The position numbers were made by a program, and so were the translations under genes. Below the pieces are notes generated by a model. It made no database searches and was not told where the DNA came from. It was given only the letters and a program-made list of their open reading frames with translations. Positions 36,602-45,992 of a stretch of 64,000 bases of DNA are shown here, one piece after another. Source of the DNA: Ideonella sp. (GTDB lineage Bacteria > Pseudomonadota > Gammaproteobacteria > Burkholderiales > Burkholderiaceae_C). The first letter of the stretch is position 1. Each line of letters starts with the position of its first letter. The stretch spans positions 310,001 to 374,000 of the forward strand of contig JADKIA010000027.1 of the NCBI GenBank assembly GCA_016721465.1, given 5' to 3'.

Positions 36602-37612
36602 TCAGCCATGTCTGATGCGAGGGTTGATCAGGCCGTAGGTCAGGTCGACCAGCAGGTTCACGCCGATCACGATCGACGAAATGAGCATCACGCCACCTTG
36701 CAGCGCCGGGTAGTCGCGGCGTGAGATCGATTCGATCAGCCACTTGCCCACACCGGGCCAGGAGAAGATCGTTTCCGTCAGTACCGCGCCTGCCATCAGG
36801 GCGCCCACCTGCAGGCCGATGATGGTCACCACGGGAATGAGCGCGTTGCGCAGCGCGTGCAGGCCGACCACGCGCCAGGCGGGCAGGCCCTTCGCGCGCG
36901 CCGTGCGCACGTAGTCCTCGCTCAGCACTTCCAGCATGGCCGAGCGGGTCATGCGCGCGATCACCGCCAGCGGGATGGTGCCCAGCACGATGGCGGGCAG
37001 CACCAGGTGGTGCAGCGCGTCCCTCACGGCGCCGGCCTGGCCCGAGAGCCAGGCATCGATCACCATGAAGCCCGTGGTGGGCTCGAAGTAGTACTTGATC
37101 AGGTCGATGCGGCCCGACACGGGCGTCAGGCCCCATCGCTCGGCCACGAACATGATCAGCAGCAGACCCCACCAGAAGATGGGCATCGAATAGCCGGTGA
37201 CCGACAGCCCCATCAACGTTTGATCAAACAGGGTACCTCGCCGCGCCGCGGCGATGGTGCCGGCCGGGATGCCCAACACGACAGCGAACAGCATGCCGGC
37301 CAGCGACAGCTCGATGGTGGCCGGAAACAGCGCCGCGAATTCGGTCAGCACCTTCTGGTTGGTGGCCAGCGAGGTGCCGAAATCGCCGTGCAGCAGCTGC
37401 ACGCAGTAGTCGACGAACTGCTTCCACACCGGCTGGTCCAGGCCCAGCTCGTGACGGAACATCGCCAGGCGTTCGGCCGAAATGCCGCGCTCGCCCACCC
37501 GCACCTCCACCGGATCGCCCGGCACGAGGCGGATGGCGACGAAGGTGACGAACATCAGTGCGATGAACGTCGGGATGGTGAGCGCCAGGCGGCGCAGCAG
37601 GTAGCGGAACAT
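36602..37612 (-). CDS. dppB: Dipeptide/oligopeptide ABC transporter permease DppB
   Basis: 336 aa inner-membrane permease. Begins MFRYLLRRLALTIPTFIALMFVTF, the DppB start, then PGDPVEVRVGERG and DFGTSLATNQKV. The EAA loop is ARAKGLPAWRVVGLHALRNALIPV. About six helices. The space to dppA upstream holds a hairpin at 37639-37659. Confidence 0.95.
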   Translation of the reverse strand: MFRYLLRRLALTIPTFIALMFVTFVAIRLVPGDPVEVRVGERGISAERLAMFRHELGLDQPVWKQFVDYCVQLLHGDFGTSLATNQKVLTEFAALFPATIELSLAGMLFAVVLGIPAGTIAAARRGTLFDQTLMGLSVTGYSMPIFWWGLLLIMFVAERWGLTPVSGRIDLIKYYFEPTTGFMVIDAWLSGQAGAVRDALHHLVLPAIVLGTIPLAVIARMTRSAMLEVLSEDYVRTARAKGLPAWRVVGLHALRNALIPVVTIIGLQVGALMAGAVLTETIFSWPGVGKWLIESISRRDYPALQGGVMLISSIVIGVNLLVDLTYGLINPRIRHG

Positions 37613-37638
37613 GGCGTGGCGGCCAAGATTCGGGCCGG

Positions 37639-37659
37639 CCCACCGACGGCGTCGGTGGG
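37639..37659 (-). terminator. Hairpin between dppA and dppB
   Basis: 9-bp perfect stem CCCACCGAC / GTCGGTGGG with loop GGC, 23 nt after the dppA stop. No T-run. A structure here usually stabilises the abundant binding-protein mRNA or limits read-through to the permease genes. Confidence 0.55.
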
Positions 37660-37681
37660 CTCGGGCCGATCACCAGGCGGC

Positions 37682-39295
37682 TTACTTCAGATCCACCCCG
37701 TTGAACTGGTGCGAGCCGAAGGGGCTTTGCTTGTAGCCGGTGACTTCCTTGCGCATCACCTCGTAGACCACCGAGTGGGCGATCTTGAAATCGGGCGCGT
37801 CGTCGTGCTCGATCTGCTGCATCTCGGTGTAGAGCCGGGTGCGTTCTTTGATGTCGGCGGTGGAGCGGGCCTTTTCGAGGCGCGAGTCGAATTCCTTGTT
37901 GCACCACTTGCTCAGGTTCTGGCCGCCCGGACGGGCCGCTTCGCAGCCCCGCAGGAAGAAGAAGTTGTCCGGGTCGCCGTTGTCCCCCGTCCAGCCGAGC
38001 ATGCCGGTGATGTGCTCGCCCTGCTGCATGCGCTTGCGGTACTCGCCCCACTCGTAGGTGACGAGCTTGGCGTTGACACCCACCTTGGCCAGGTCGGACT
38101 GCATCATCTCGGCGATGCGCTTGGCATTGGGGTTGTAGGGACGCTGCACGGGCATGTACCAGAGATCGATCTCCAGCGGGGTCTTCACGCCGGCCTTGGC
38201 CAGCAGGTCCTTGGCCTTGGCGACGTCGTGCGCGTACTCCTTCACCCCGTTGTTGTAGGACCAGAGCGTGGGCGGGATCAGGTTCTTGGCGCCCGTGCCG
38301 GCGCCCAGGTACACGTCCTTGATGATCGCGGCCTTGTCGATGGCCATGCTCAGGGCCTGGCGCACTTCCTTCTTGTCGAAGGGCGGTTTCTGGGTGTTGA
38401 AGGCCCAGTAGGCGATGTTCAGGCCCGGTTGGTTGATCACGTTGAGTGTTGCGTCCTTCTGCATCTCGGGCAGGTCGGCTGGTCGCGGCGCGATGACGAA
38501 ATGGCACTCCTTGGCCTTGAGCTTGCTGTAGCGCGCGGTGGGGTCGGGCGTGATGGCGAAGACCAGGTCGTCCACCAGGGCCTTCTCGCCCCAGTAGGCG
38601 GGGTTGGCCTTGTAGCGGATCACGGCGTCCTTCTGGTACATCACGAAGGAGAACGGGCCGGTGCCCACGGGCTGCTGGTCGAGCTGCTCCTTCTTGTTGG
38701 CCTTGGCCAGCATGTCGGCATATTCGGCCGAGTGGATGGACGCGAAATCCATCGCCAGGTTGGCCAGCATGGTGACGTTGGCCTTTTTCAGCGTGATGCG
38801 CACCGTGAGCGGGTCGAGCTTCTCGATGGACAGCACGTCGTCGTTCAAGCCCATGTCGGCGAAGTAGTCGTACTTGCCGCCGGACACCTTGGCGTAGGGG
38901 TGGTCGGCCTTCCACTGACGCTCGAACGAGAACAACACATCGTCGGCATTGAAATCGCGCGTGGGCTTGAAGCCGTTCACGCCGCTGTGGAACTTGACCC
39001 CTTTGCGCAGCTTGAAGGTGAACACCTTGCCGTCGGGCGACACCGTCCAACTCTCGGCCAGGCCCGGTTCCACTTGCGTGCTGCCGCGGGTGAACTGGGT
39101 GAGCTTGTCGTACACCGGGCGCGCGGCATCGAAGCTGGTGCCGGTGGTGTTGAGGGCTGGCGTGAAGTTCTCCGGTGAGCCTTCGGAGCAATACACCAGC
39201 GTCTTGGCCGATGCGGTGCCGGACAGGGCGAGGCTGGCCGCCAGCGCCAGGCCGGCCAGGGCGAAATTCAGGGTGGATGCGGTCGAACGGGACAT
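37682..39295 (-). CDS. dppA: Dipeptide/oligopeptide-binding protein DppA
   Basis: 537 aa (E. coli DppA 535). Signal peptide LNFALAGLALAASLALSGTASAKTLVYCSEGSPENFTPAL. The family region ARPVYDKLTQF and the SBP_bac_5 pattern FRKGVKFH-like (FKLRKGVKFHSGVNGFK) are present, with RPGGQNLSKWCNKEFD at the C-terminus as in DppA. First gene of the operon. Start taken at MSRSTASTLN (39295), with the signal directly behind it. May bind dipeptides or haem, as in relatives. Confidence 0.95.
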   Translation of the reverse strand: MSRSTASTLNFALAGLALAASLALSGTASAKTLVYCSEGSPENFTPALNTTGTSFDAARPVYDKLTQFTRGSTQVEPGLAESWTVSPDGKVFTFKLRKGVKFHSGVNGFKPTRDFNADDVLFSFERQWKADHPYAKVSGGKYDYFADMGLNDDVLSIEKLDPLTVRITLKKANVTMLANLAMDFASIHSAEYADMLAKANKKEQLDQQPVGTGPFSFVMYQKDAVIRYKANPAYWGEKALVDDLVFAITPDPTARYSKLKAKECHFVIAPRPADLPEMQKDATLNVINQPGLNIAYWAFNTQKPPFDKKEVRQALSMAIDKAAIIKDVYLGAGTGAKNLIPPTLWSYNNGVKEYAHDVAKAKDLLAKAGVKTPLEIDLWYMPVQRPYNPNAKRIAEMMQSDLAKVGVNAKLVTYEWGEYRKRMQQGEHITGMLGWTGDNGDPDNFFFLRGCEAARPGGQNLSKWCNKEFDSRLEKARSTADIKERTRLYTEMQQIEHDDAPDFKIAHSVVYEVMRKEVTGYKQSPFGSHQFNGVDLK

Positions 39296-39410
39296 GGGAG
39301 AGGCCTCCAGGATTGCAGGGTGGCGGGATGCTAAGCCCGGATCAACGCTCGCAAGACCTGCGCCACCCCGGGGTTTGCCCGAATGCTGATCTGCGACAAT
39401 TCGAACTGTG

Positions 39411-39443
39411 ACGCCGGTTTCGTGCCCCCGAAGCCGGCGTTTT
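39411..39443 (+). promoter_or_regulatory. Terminator-like leader hairpin of the BMP-family gene
   Basis: Imperfect 12-bp stem ACGCCGGTTTCG / CGAAGCCGGCGT (one G-T pair) around a 6-nt loop, followed by TTTT, ending 31 nt before the start at 39474. It could be an attenuator. No known riboswitch consensus is recognised. Confidence 0.45.
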
Positions 39444-39473
39444 CCGTTCATTGGGGCCATGTCGAGGAACACC

Positions 39474-40541
39474 ATGTACAAAAACCTCAGGCGCGCTGCC
39501 CTGGCTGCGTTTGTGATCTTCCCGTTCACGGTTCAAGCCGTTCCGTTGCAGGCCTGCTTCGTCTATGTCAGCCCGGTGGGCCAGGCCGGCTGGAGCTTCC
39601 AGCACGATCAGGGCCGCCAGGCCATGGCGCAGGCCCTGGGTGCCCAGGTGCAGACCCGATTCGTGGAATCCGTGGCCGAGGGGCCGGACAGTGAACGCGT
39701 GATGCGCGACCTGGCCGGCCAGGGTTGCGGCCTGATCGTGGCCACCAGCTTCGGCTACCTGGAGCCGGCGCTGAAGGTGGCGGCCGACTTTCCGGCGGTG
39801 AAGTTCGAGCACGCGGGAGGCTACAAGACCGCGCCCAACCTGGGCACTTACAACGCGCGCTACTACGAAGCTCGCTGGCTGGCGGGCTACCTGGCCGGCC
39901 GGCGCAGCAAGACGGGGCAGGCGGGCTATGTGGCCGGCTTCCCCGTGCCTGAGGTCGTACAGGGCATCAACGCCTTCACACTGGGCATGCGCGCTGCGAA
40001 TCCCCAGGCCACCGTGCGGGTGAGCTGGCTGAACACCTGGTTCGATCCGGCGCGCGAGCGCGAGGCTGCGCTGGCGCTGATCGGCCAGGGCGCCGACGTG
40101 CTCACCAACCACAGCGGCTCGCCCGCCGTGCCGCAGACGGCAGAAGAAAAAGGTGTGTCGGTCATCGCCTACCAGAGCGACATGGTCGCCTTTGCGCCGC
40201 ACGCGCAGCTGGCCGCCGTCACGCACCACTGGGGCAGTTTCTACACGCAGACGGCGAAGGCGCTGATCGCCGGCCAGTGGCGTCCCACCCCGGTGTGGGG
40301 CGGCATGAAGGACGGCCTGGTGCAGTTGTCGGCGTTGCGGGCCGATTTGCCTGCGGCGTTGAAATCCGATCTGGAGCAGCGGCGCCAGGCGATCGTCGCC
40401 GGTCGCTTCAAGCCGTTCTCAGGCCCGTTGCGCGACAACCAGGGCCGCGAGCGGTCAGCGCATGGCGCGCTCAGCGACGAACAGATCGCGCAGATGGACT
40501 GGCTGGTGCAGGGCGTGGTGGGCACGCTGCCGGCGCGCTGA
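39474..40541 (+). CDS. BMP-family ABC transporter substrate-binding protein
   Basis: 355 aa periplasmic protein related to PnrA/Med lipoproteins that bind purine nucleosides. Signal peptide AALAAFVIFPFTVQAVP. Family sequence CFVYVSPVGQAGWSFQHDQGRQ, IVATSFGYLEPALKVA, VAGFPVPEVVQGINAFTLG. C-terminus DEQIAQMDWLVQGVVG. A GAGG ribosome site 6-8 nt before 39474 favours this start over ATG 39459. No cognate permease or ATPase in the window, so the rest of the transporter is elsewhere. Divergent from dppA. Confidence 0.9.
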   Translation: MYKNLRRAALAAFVIFPFTVQAVPLQACFVYVSPVGQAGWSFQHDQGRQAMAQALGAQVQTRFVESVAEGPDSERVMRDLAGQGCGLIVATSFGYLEPALKVAADFPAVKFEHAGGYKTAPNLGTYNARYYEARWLAGYLAGRRSKTGQAGYVAGFPVPEVVQGINAFTLGMRAANPQATVRVSWLNTWFDPAREREAALALIGQGADVLTNHSGSPAVPQTAEEKGVSVIAYQSDMVAFAPHAQLAAVTHHWGSFYTQTAKALIAGQWRPTPVWGGMKDGLVQLSALRADLPAALKSDLEQRRQAIVAGRFKPFSGPLRDNQGRERSAHGALSDEQIAQMDWLVQGVVGTLPAR

Positions 40542-40601
40542 GCCCGAACGCGGCCTTCTGGTGGCCGTGGTCTGTCTGCCCGCCGCGCCCCTGCGGCCGA
40601 A

Positions 40602-40964
40602 TCACAGCGCCATGCCATCCAGCATCACTTGGCGGCCCGCCACCACATAGCGCTGCACGAACTCGCGCGTGGCGGGGTCGGTGCCCTCGGCGTTGGCCAG
40701 CGACTGCAGCGTGTCGGACGAGCGCCAGGCCAGGTGCCTGGACGCGTACTCGGCGTTGTAGGCATCGATGGTCTTCTGGTAGTCGTGCATTTCATGCACC
40801 ACCCACACCGTGGCCGCCGCAAACAGCGCGAACGCGGTGTCGGCTTCGATCATTCGAGCCACCAGCAGCGTGAAGGCCAGCAGCACCACGATCGGCGCGG
40901 CGGCCACGGCGAGATTGGCACGTTGTGCGTTGGGCGGCACGTAGGCGGGGAGCGTCGGGTTCAT
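40602..40964 (-). CDS. Small membrane protein, unknown
   Basis: 120 aa. Two hydrophobic helices (about 18-36 and 42-60), then a polar tail with DYQKTIDAYNAEYASRHLAWRSS. No family recognised. Start at MNPTLPAY (40964); an upstream in-frame ATG is possible. Lies between the BMP-family gene (convergent) and the DsbA-like gene (same strand). Confidence 0.6.
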   Translation of the reverse strand: MNPTLPAYVPPNAQRANLAVAAAPIVVLLAFTLLVARMIEADTAFALFAAATVWVVHEMHDYQKTIDAYNAEYASRHLAWRSSDTLQSLANAEGTDPATREFVQRYVVAGRQVMLDGMAL

Positions 40965-41049
40965 GGCTTCCGGGGCGGGGCGAACCGCCACTTGCTGGCT
41001 GCCCGCGAGCAGCCGATGGCGAACATATCGACCAGCCGACGCGCCGCCT

Positions 41050-41706
41050 TTAGTCCGCCGCCGTGGCCAATTTCCGCAAGGCCTGCTCGAACACCTCGGG
41101 CGGCTGCCCGCCCTGGATCAGGTGTCGGTCATTGATGATGATGGACGGCACCGAACCGATGCCCTGACCGCGATAGAAATCCAGCCGCTCTCGCACCGCC
41201 GCGGCGTGGGCATCGCTGTCGAGCACCGCGCGCGCGGCCGCCACGTCCAGGCCCACCGCGGCCACCTTGTCGAGCAGCACGCTGTGGTCGGCCACGTTCC
41301 GGCCTTCGGTGAAGTAGGCCGTCAACAGCGCGTGCTTCAACGCCAGCGCTTGTCCCTGCAGGCTTGCCCAATGCACCAGGCGGTGGGCATCGAAGGTGTT
41401 CCAAGTGCGCGAGCGGCCTTCCAGGCTGAAGGCGAAGCCCACCTCGGCGCCGCGTTGGCGGATGGCCGCCTGGTTGCTGCGCACTTGTTCGGCGGTCATG
41501 CCGTACTTGCGCGCAAGGTGTTCGATGATGTCCTCGCCCTCGGGCGCCATGTCCGGATTCAGCTGGAAGGGTTGCACCTGCACTTCCGCTTGCACCACGC
41601 CGTCCAGGCGCTGCAGGGCCGTTTCCAGCGAGGCCAGACCGATGGCGCACCAAGGGCACACGATGTCCGAGACAAAGTCGATCTTGATGGGGTGTGGAGC
41701 GGTCAT
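41050..41706 (-). CDS. DsbA-family FrnE-like thiol oxidoreductase
   Basis: 218 aa, cytoplasmic (no signal). Thioredoxin fold with CPWC in FVSDIVCPWCAIGLASLE, a large helical insert, and GIGSVPSIIINDRHLIQGGQPPEVFEQAL with the cis-Pro. FrnE-type and 2-hydroxychromene-2-carboxylate isomerase-like enzymes share the fold, but the CxxC favours disulphide chemistry. Often linked to oxidative stress. Start at MTAPHPIKI (41706). Confidence 0.9.
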   Translation of the reverse strand: MTAPHPIKIDFVSDIVCPWCAIGLASLETALQRLDGVVQAEVQVQPFQLNPDMAPEGEDIIEHLARKYGMTAEQVRSNQAAIRQRGAEVGFAFSLEGRSRTWNTFDAHRLVHWASLQGQALALKHALLTAYFTEGRNVADHSVLLDKVAAVGLDVAAARAVLDSDAHAAAVRERLDFYRGQGIGSVPSIIINDRHLIQGGQPPEVFEQALRKLATAAD

Positions 41707-41785
41707 TTCAGTGCCTCCCGGACGCCCGAAGGCGCTGGCGCGCGCCCGGCTGGAGGCCGCGAACAAAGTGTGCGTGGGGATCGTT

Positions 41786-42379
41786 TCATTTGATTTCCTT
41801 GCGCGGCCAGTGCTCTGGGGGCACGAAGCCGGGGTGGGTGATGGCGAACAGGCGGTGGTCGCGCCAGGCGCCGTCGATGAACAGGTAGTCGCGCGCCAGC
41901 CCCTCGTCGCGAAAGCCCAGGCGCTGCAGCACGGCCAGGCTGCGCGCATTCTCGGGCCGCACGGCGGCCTGGATGCGGTGCAGATTCAAGTGCAAGGAAA
42001 AGGCCTCTGCGATCACCGCGCGCAAGGCCTCGTGCATCAGGCCGAAACCCTGGAACGCCGCATCCATCGCATAGCCCAGGTTGCAGCTCTGGAACGGCCC
42101 GCGCACCAGGTTGGACAAGTGCACCGAGCCGACCACGCCCGATGACTCGCGCAGGCTCAGCCACCAGCGGTGGCTCTGGCCGGACTCGAACGCCCGCTGA
42201 CCTTCGTGCAGCGATTCGGTCACCATCGGCAGCGTGTCATGCTCGTCCGGCAGCGGCGGATCCCAGGGTGCAAAGTGAGCGACGTTGCGCTGGTAGAACG
42301 CCGTCACGGCTTCGGCCAGACCCGGGTGGGTGGCCAGCAACTGCAGGCGAGGCGTGTCGATCAGCAGCGGCGCGGGCAT
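41786..42379 (-). CDS. GNAT N-acetyltransferase (RimJ/RimL type)
   Basis: 197 aa. Begins with the RimJ/L-like strand LLIDTPRLQLL and carries GVVGSVHLSNL, NLGYAMDAAFQGFGLMHEALRAVI (acetyl-CoA loop) and AAVRPENARSLAVLQRLGFRDEGLARDY, a typical C-terminal GNAT pattern. It may acetylate ribosomal proteins or small amines; the substrate cannot be read from the sequence. 79 nt upstream of the DsbA-like gene start on the same strand. Confidence 0.9.
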   Translation of the reverse strand: MPAPLLIDTPRLQLLATHPGLAEAVTAFYQRNVAHFAPWDPPLPDEHDTLPMVTESLHEGQRAFESGQSHRWWLSLRESSGVVGSVHLSNLVRGPFQSCNLGYAMDAAFQGFGLMHEALRAVIAEAFSLHLNLHRIQAAVRPENARSLAVLQRLGFRDEGLARDYLFIDGAWRDHRLFAITHPGFVPPEHWPRKEIK

Positions 42380-42446
42380 GGCCGAAGTCTACGGGGCGGC
42401 GACTTGATCCGCGGCAGGGCGGGTCCGGCGGGCCGCGCCCGCCGGT

Positions 42447-43289
42447 TCAGGCCAGTCGCGCGGCCAGTGCCCCGGCTCGGTCGCCGAACGCATAGGCGTC
42501 CATGCCGAGGCAGCCATAGGTGATGCTGTCGTGGATGCGCATGCTGGCCGGCGCGGCACCGGCCGCACCGGCGGCCACATAGAACGGCAGCAGGTGTTCG
42601 TCGGTGGGGTGCATGTCCACGGCGTGGGGCGCCTGGACGCGGTAGTCCAGCAAGGCGGGCCAATCGGCCGCAGCACTGCGCTGCGCAAACCATTGCCGGA
42701 AGGCTGCGCTGGCGGCGATCTCCGGCGCGTCCAGCGGGGGCCGCACGGCGCCAAAAAGCAGTCGCAGGTTGTGCGTGATGCTGCCGGTGCCCATCACCAG
42801 GACGCCCTCGTCGGCCAGCGGGGCCAGCGCCTGGCCCATGGCGAACAGGCGCGCGGGTGACCAATCGGGCGGGAAGCCCAGGGGCAGGATGGGGATGTCC
42901 GCTTCGGGAAACGTGAAGCGCAGCGGCGACCAGATGCCGTGGTCCAGCCCGCCTTCGGGCACCACCTGCACCGGCAGGCCCGCCGCCCGCAGCAGTGCGG
43001 CCGCCCGCTGGGCCAGCGCGGGTGCGCCCGGGCTGTCGTAGCGCAGCCGGTAGAGCGCGTCGGGGAAGCCGCCGAAATCGTGCACCGTGTCGTGCCGGGC
43101 AGCGGCCAGCAGGACCGGCTCGCGGGTCAGGGTGTGGGCCGAGATGGCCAGGATGGCCTTGGGACGGCCGGCCATGGCCACCAGCGCCGGACCGAGTCGC
43201 TCGAGGAAGGCGCCGGCAGCGCCCGGCTCGAGCGCGGTCATCGGCGAGCCATGGGACAGGAACAGGGGCGGCAAGGCATGCGAGTTCAT
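42447..43289 (-). CDS. Extradiol ring-cleavage dioxygenase, DODA/LigB type (YgiD-like)
   Basis: 280 aa class III extradiol dioxygenase. Zinc or iron ligands are visible in LFLSHGSPM (His near 13), ISAHTLTREPV and HPTDEHLLPF. LDHGIWSPLRF also matches the family. The E. coli homologue YgiD cleaves L-DOPA; plant homologues make betalamic acid. Divergent from the FtsX-type permease gene with a 144-bp gap that shows no further gene. Confidence 0.92.
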   Translation of the reverse strand: MNSHALPPLFLSHGSPMTALEPGAAGAFLERLGPALVAMAGRPKAILAISAHTLTREPVLLAAARHDTVHDFGGFPDALYRLRYDSPGAPALAQRAAALLRAAGLPVQVVPEGGLDHGIWSPLRFTFPEADIPILPLGFPPDWSPARLFAMGQALAPLADEGVLVMGTGSITHNLRLLFGAVRPPLDAPEIAASAAFRQWFAQRSAAADWPALLDYRVQAPHAVDMHPTDEHLLPFYVAAGAAGAAPASMRIHDSITYGCLGMDAYAFGDRAGALAARLA

Positions 43290-43433
43290 GCCGACATTAC
43301 AGCAGCGCGCCGGCAGCGCATCGTTCGAGCCTGTTGTACGCAGCCTTCAATCGCTGCCGCGCTGCCGTCGTCAGGCCAGGCCGGCAAGACCCCGCACCGC
43401 CCGCCGCTGGCCGCGTGGTGTACCGTGCCGTTC

Positions 43434-45977
43434 ATGACGATGGAACGACTGCCGGTTTCGATGGGATCCCTGGCTTGGCGCCAGGCCTGGCGCGACTTTC
43501 GCGCCGGTGAGCTGCGCTTGCTGATGGTGGCGGTGATGCTGGCCGTGGCCGCGCTCAGCGCGGTGGGCTTCTTCGCTGGCCGGCTGGACGCGGCGCTGGC
43601 GCGCGATGCGCGCCAGTTGCTGGGCGGTGACGCGGTGATCGCCAGCGACCAGCCCTTGCCCGCTGCGTTCGCCGAGCATGCACGCGCGCTGGGGTTGCAG
43701 GTGGCCGCCAACAGCGGCTTCCCGAGCATGGCACGCGCGCCCGATGAGCGCGGCGGTGGCGTGCGCCTGGTGGCGGTGAAAGCCGTGGGGGCGGGCTACC
43801 CGCTGCGCGGCCAGCTGAGATTGAACAGCGGCCCCGGCACGCCCGAGCAGGCGTCGCGCAGCGGCCCGACACCCGGCAATGTGTGGGTCGAGGGGGGCCT
43901 GCTCGACGCCCTGCAGCTGAAGGTGGGCGACTCGATCTGGCTGGGCGACAAGTCCTTGCACATCGAGCGCGTCATCATTCAGGAGCCCGACCGGGGCGCC
44001 GGCTTCATGAGCTTCGCGCCGCGCGCGATGTTGCATGCCGACGATCTGCCGGCCACCGGCCTGGTGCAGCCGGCCAGCCGCATCACCCATCGCCTGGCCG
44101 TGGCGGCGCCCGATCAACGCCAGGCCGACGTGACGGGCTATGTGCGCTGGGCCGAGGCGCAGATCCAGTCGGGCAAGTTGCGCGGCGTGCGCATTGAATC
44201 GCTGGAGGCCGGCCGGCCCGAGATGCGCCAGACGCTGGACCGCGCCAGCCGCTTCCTGAACCTGGTGGCCCTGCTGGCTGCGCTGTTGGCGGCTGTGGCC
44301 GTGGCCATCGCCGCGCGGGACTTTGCGCAGCGCCACCTGGACGACTGCGCGATGCTGCGCGTGCTCGGCGCGCCGCAGCGTGCCATGGCCGGTGCCTACG
44401 CGCTCGAGTTCGGTGCCGTGGGCCTGATCGCCAGCGGCGCCGGGGTGGCCCTGGGCTATGCGGTGCACTTCGTCTTCGTGCGGCTGCTGGCCGGCCTGCT
44501 GGACGCCGCCCTGCCACCGGCCACGCTGGCGCCCGCGGCTTTCGGCATCGGCGTGGGCATGACCCTGCTGGTGGCCTTCGGCCTGCCGCCGGTGCTGCAG
44601 CTGTCCCGCGTGCCGCCGCTGCGCGTGATCCGGCGCGACGTGGGTGGCCTGAAGGCGGCCTCGCTCGGCGTGCTGCTGGCCGGTGCGGCGGGTTTTGCCG
44701 CGCTGCTGGTGGCGGCCGCCGCGGACGTGCGCATGGGCCTGCTCACCGTCGGGGGTTTTGCCGCGGCGATCCTCGTGTTTGCGTTGCTGGCATGGGCCGC
44801 GGTGAGTGCACTCGGCCGGATGGTGCCGCGCTCGCAGGCGCCAAGGTGGCTGGTGCTGGCCACACGGCAGCTGTCGGCGCGACCGGCATTTGCCGTATTG
44901 CAGATCACGGCCCTGGCCGTGGGCTTGCTGGCCCTGGTGCTGCTGGTGCTGCTGCGCACGGACCTGATCTCGGCCTGGCGCAGCGCCACACCGCCGGACG
45001 CGCCCGATCGTTTCGTCATCAACCTGCAGCCCGAGCAGGGCGAGGCCTTTCAGAAGGCCTTGAAGGACGCGGGTGTGTCGCGTTATGACTGGTACCCGAT
45101 GATCCGCGGCCGCCTGGTGGCCATCAATGGCCGCGAGGTGGTGCCGGCCCAGTTTGCGGGCGACCGGGCCCAGCGCCTGGTCGACCGTGAATTCAACCTC
45201 AGCCACGATGCCAGTCTGCCCAGTCACAACACCGTGAACGCGGGCCGTTGGACGCCCGACGAGGCCGATGCACTCAGCGTGGAAGACGGCATCGCCCAGA
45301 CGCTGGGGCTGAAGCTCGGTGATCGCCTGCGCTTCGACATTGCAGGCCAGCCGCGCGAAGGGCGCATCACCAGCCTGCGCAAGGTGGACTGGGGTTCGAT
45401 GCGGGTGAACTTCTTCGTGATGTTTCCGCAGGCGCGACTGGACGGCGTGCCGGTGAGCCACATCAGCGCGTTTCGCGCCCCCGCTGTGGCAGGTTTCGAC
45501 GCGGCGCTGGCCCGTCAGTTTCCCAACATCACCAACGTCGACGTGTCGGCCTCGGTGGCGCAGATCCAGCGCATCCTGGACCAGGTGATCCGGGCGGTGG
45601 AGTTTCTCTTCGGCTTCACGCTGGCGGCGGGCCTGGTGGTGTTGTTCGCGGCGGTGAGTGCCACGCGCGACAGCCGTGCCAGGGAGTACGCGGTGATGCG
45701 CGCGCTCGGCGCCGGCAGCGGCCTGTTGTCGCAGGTGCAGCGGGCCGAGCTGCTCGGCGTGGGCGCGCTGGCTGGCTTGCTGGCGTCGGTGGGCGCCATC
45801 GCCGTCGGGGGCGTTCTGGCGCGCATGGTGTTTGAGTTCAGCTGGGCGCCGTCGCCATGGGTGCCGCTGGTGGGCAGCGCCGTGGGTGCCGTGCTGGCGC
45901 TGGCCGCCGGCTGGTGGGGTTTGCGCGGCGTGCTGCGCCGCCCCGTGATGGAAACGCTGCGCCGCGCGGCGGACTGA
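43434..45977 (+). CDS. Large ABC transporter permease with two FtsX domains (YbbP/LolC-like)
   Basis: 847 aa. An N-terminal helix (LRLLMVAVMLAVAALSAVGFFAG) precedes a periplasmic region, then a first FtsX core around FLNLVALLAALLAAVAVAIAARDFA. After a central helix pair and a second periplasmic region, a second FtsX core follows (FLFGFTLAAGLVVLFAAVSATRDSRAREYAVMRALGA) with three helices to the end. The EYAVMRALGA sequence is an FtsX hallmark. The partner ATPase (YbbA type) is not adjacent. Start among ATG 43434, 43440 and 43461; the first is used. Stop lies 15 nt from the convergent cheW stop. Confidence 0.9.
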   Translation: MTMERLPVSMGSLAWRQAWRDFRAGELRLLMVAVMLAVAALSAVGFFAGRLDAALARDARQLLGGDAVIASDQPLPAAFAEHARALGLQVAANSGFPSMARAPDERGGGVRLVAVKAVGAGYPLRGQLRLNSGPGTPEQASRSGPTPGNVWVEGGLLDALQLKVGDSIWLGDKSLHIERVIIQEPDRGAGFMSFAPRAMLHADDLPATGLVQPASRITHRLAVAAPDQRQADVTGYVRWAEAQIQSGKLRGVRIESLEAGRPEMRQTLDRASRFLNLVALLAALLAAVAVAIAARDFAQRHLDDCAMLRVLGAPQRAMAGAYALEFGAVGLIASGAGVALGYAVHFVFVRLLAGLLDAALPPATLAPAAFGIGVGMTLLVAFGLPPVLQLSRVPPLRVIRRDVGGLKAASLGVLLAGAAGFAALLVAAAADVRMGLLTVGGFAAAILVFALLAWAAVSALGRMVPRSQAPRWLVLATRQLSARPAFAVLQITALAVGLLALVLLVLLRTDLISAWRSATPPDAPDRFVINLQPEQGEAFQKALKDAGVSRYDWYPMIRGRLVAINGREVVPAQFAGDRAQRLVDREFNLSHDASLPSHNTVNAGRWTPDEADALSVEDGIAQTLGLKLGDRLRFDIAGQPREGRITSLRKVDWGSMRVNFFVMFPQARLDGVPVSHISAFRAPAVAGFDAALARQFPNITNVDVSASVAQIQRILDQVIRAVEFLFGFTLAAGLVVLFAAVSATRDSRAREYAVMRALGAGSGLLSQVQRAELLGVGALAGLLASVGAIAVGGVLARMVFEFSWAPSPWVPLVGSAVGAVLALAAGWWGLRGVLRRPVMETLRRAAD

Positions 45978-45992
45978 GCGGCGCGCCGGGCT

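Noticed and set aside
36857..39178. Plus-strand open frame of about 770 codons opposite dppA and dppB
   Set aside because: Antisense to two well-supported transporter genes. No domain, and codon bias is that of the other strand.
39411..39443. Known riboswitch upstream of the BMP-family gene
   Set aside because: Only a hairpin with a T-run is visible. I could not match an aptamer consensus, so it is listed as a generic leader hairpin.
43371..45461. Minus-strand open frame of about 700 codons opposite the FtsX-type permease
   Set aside because: His/Gln/Arg-rich antisense reading of a membrane-protein gene.
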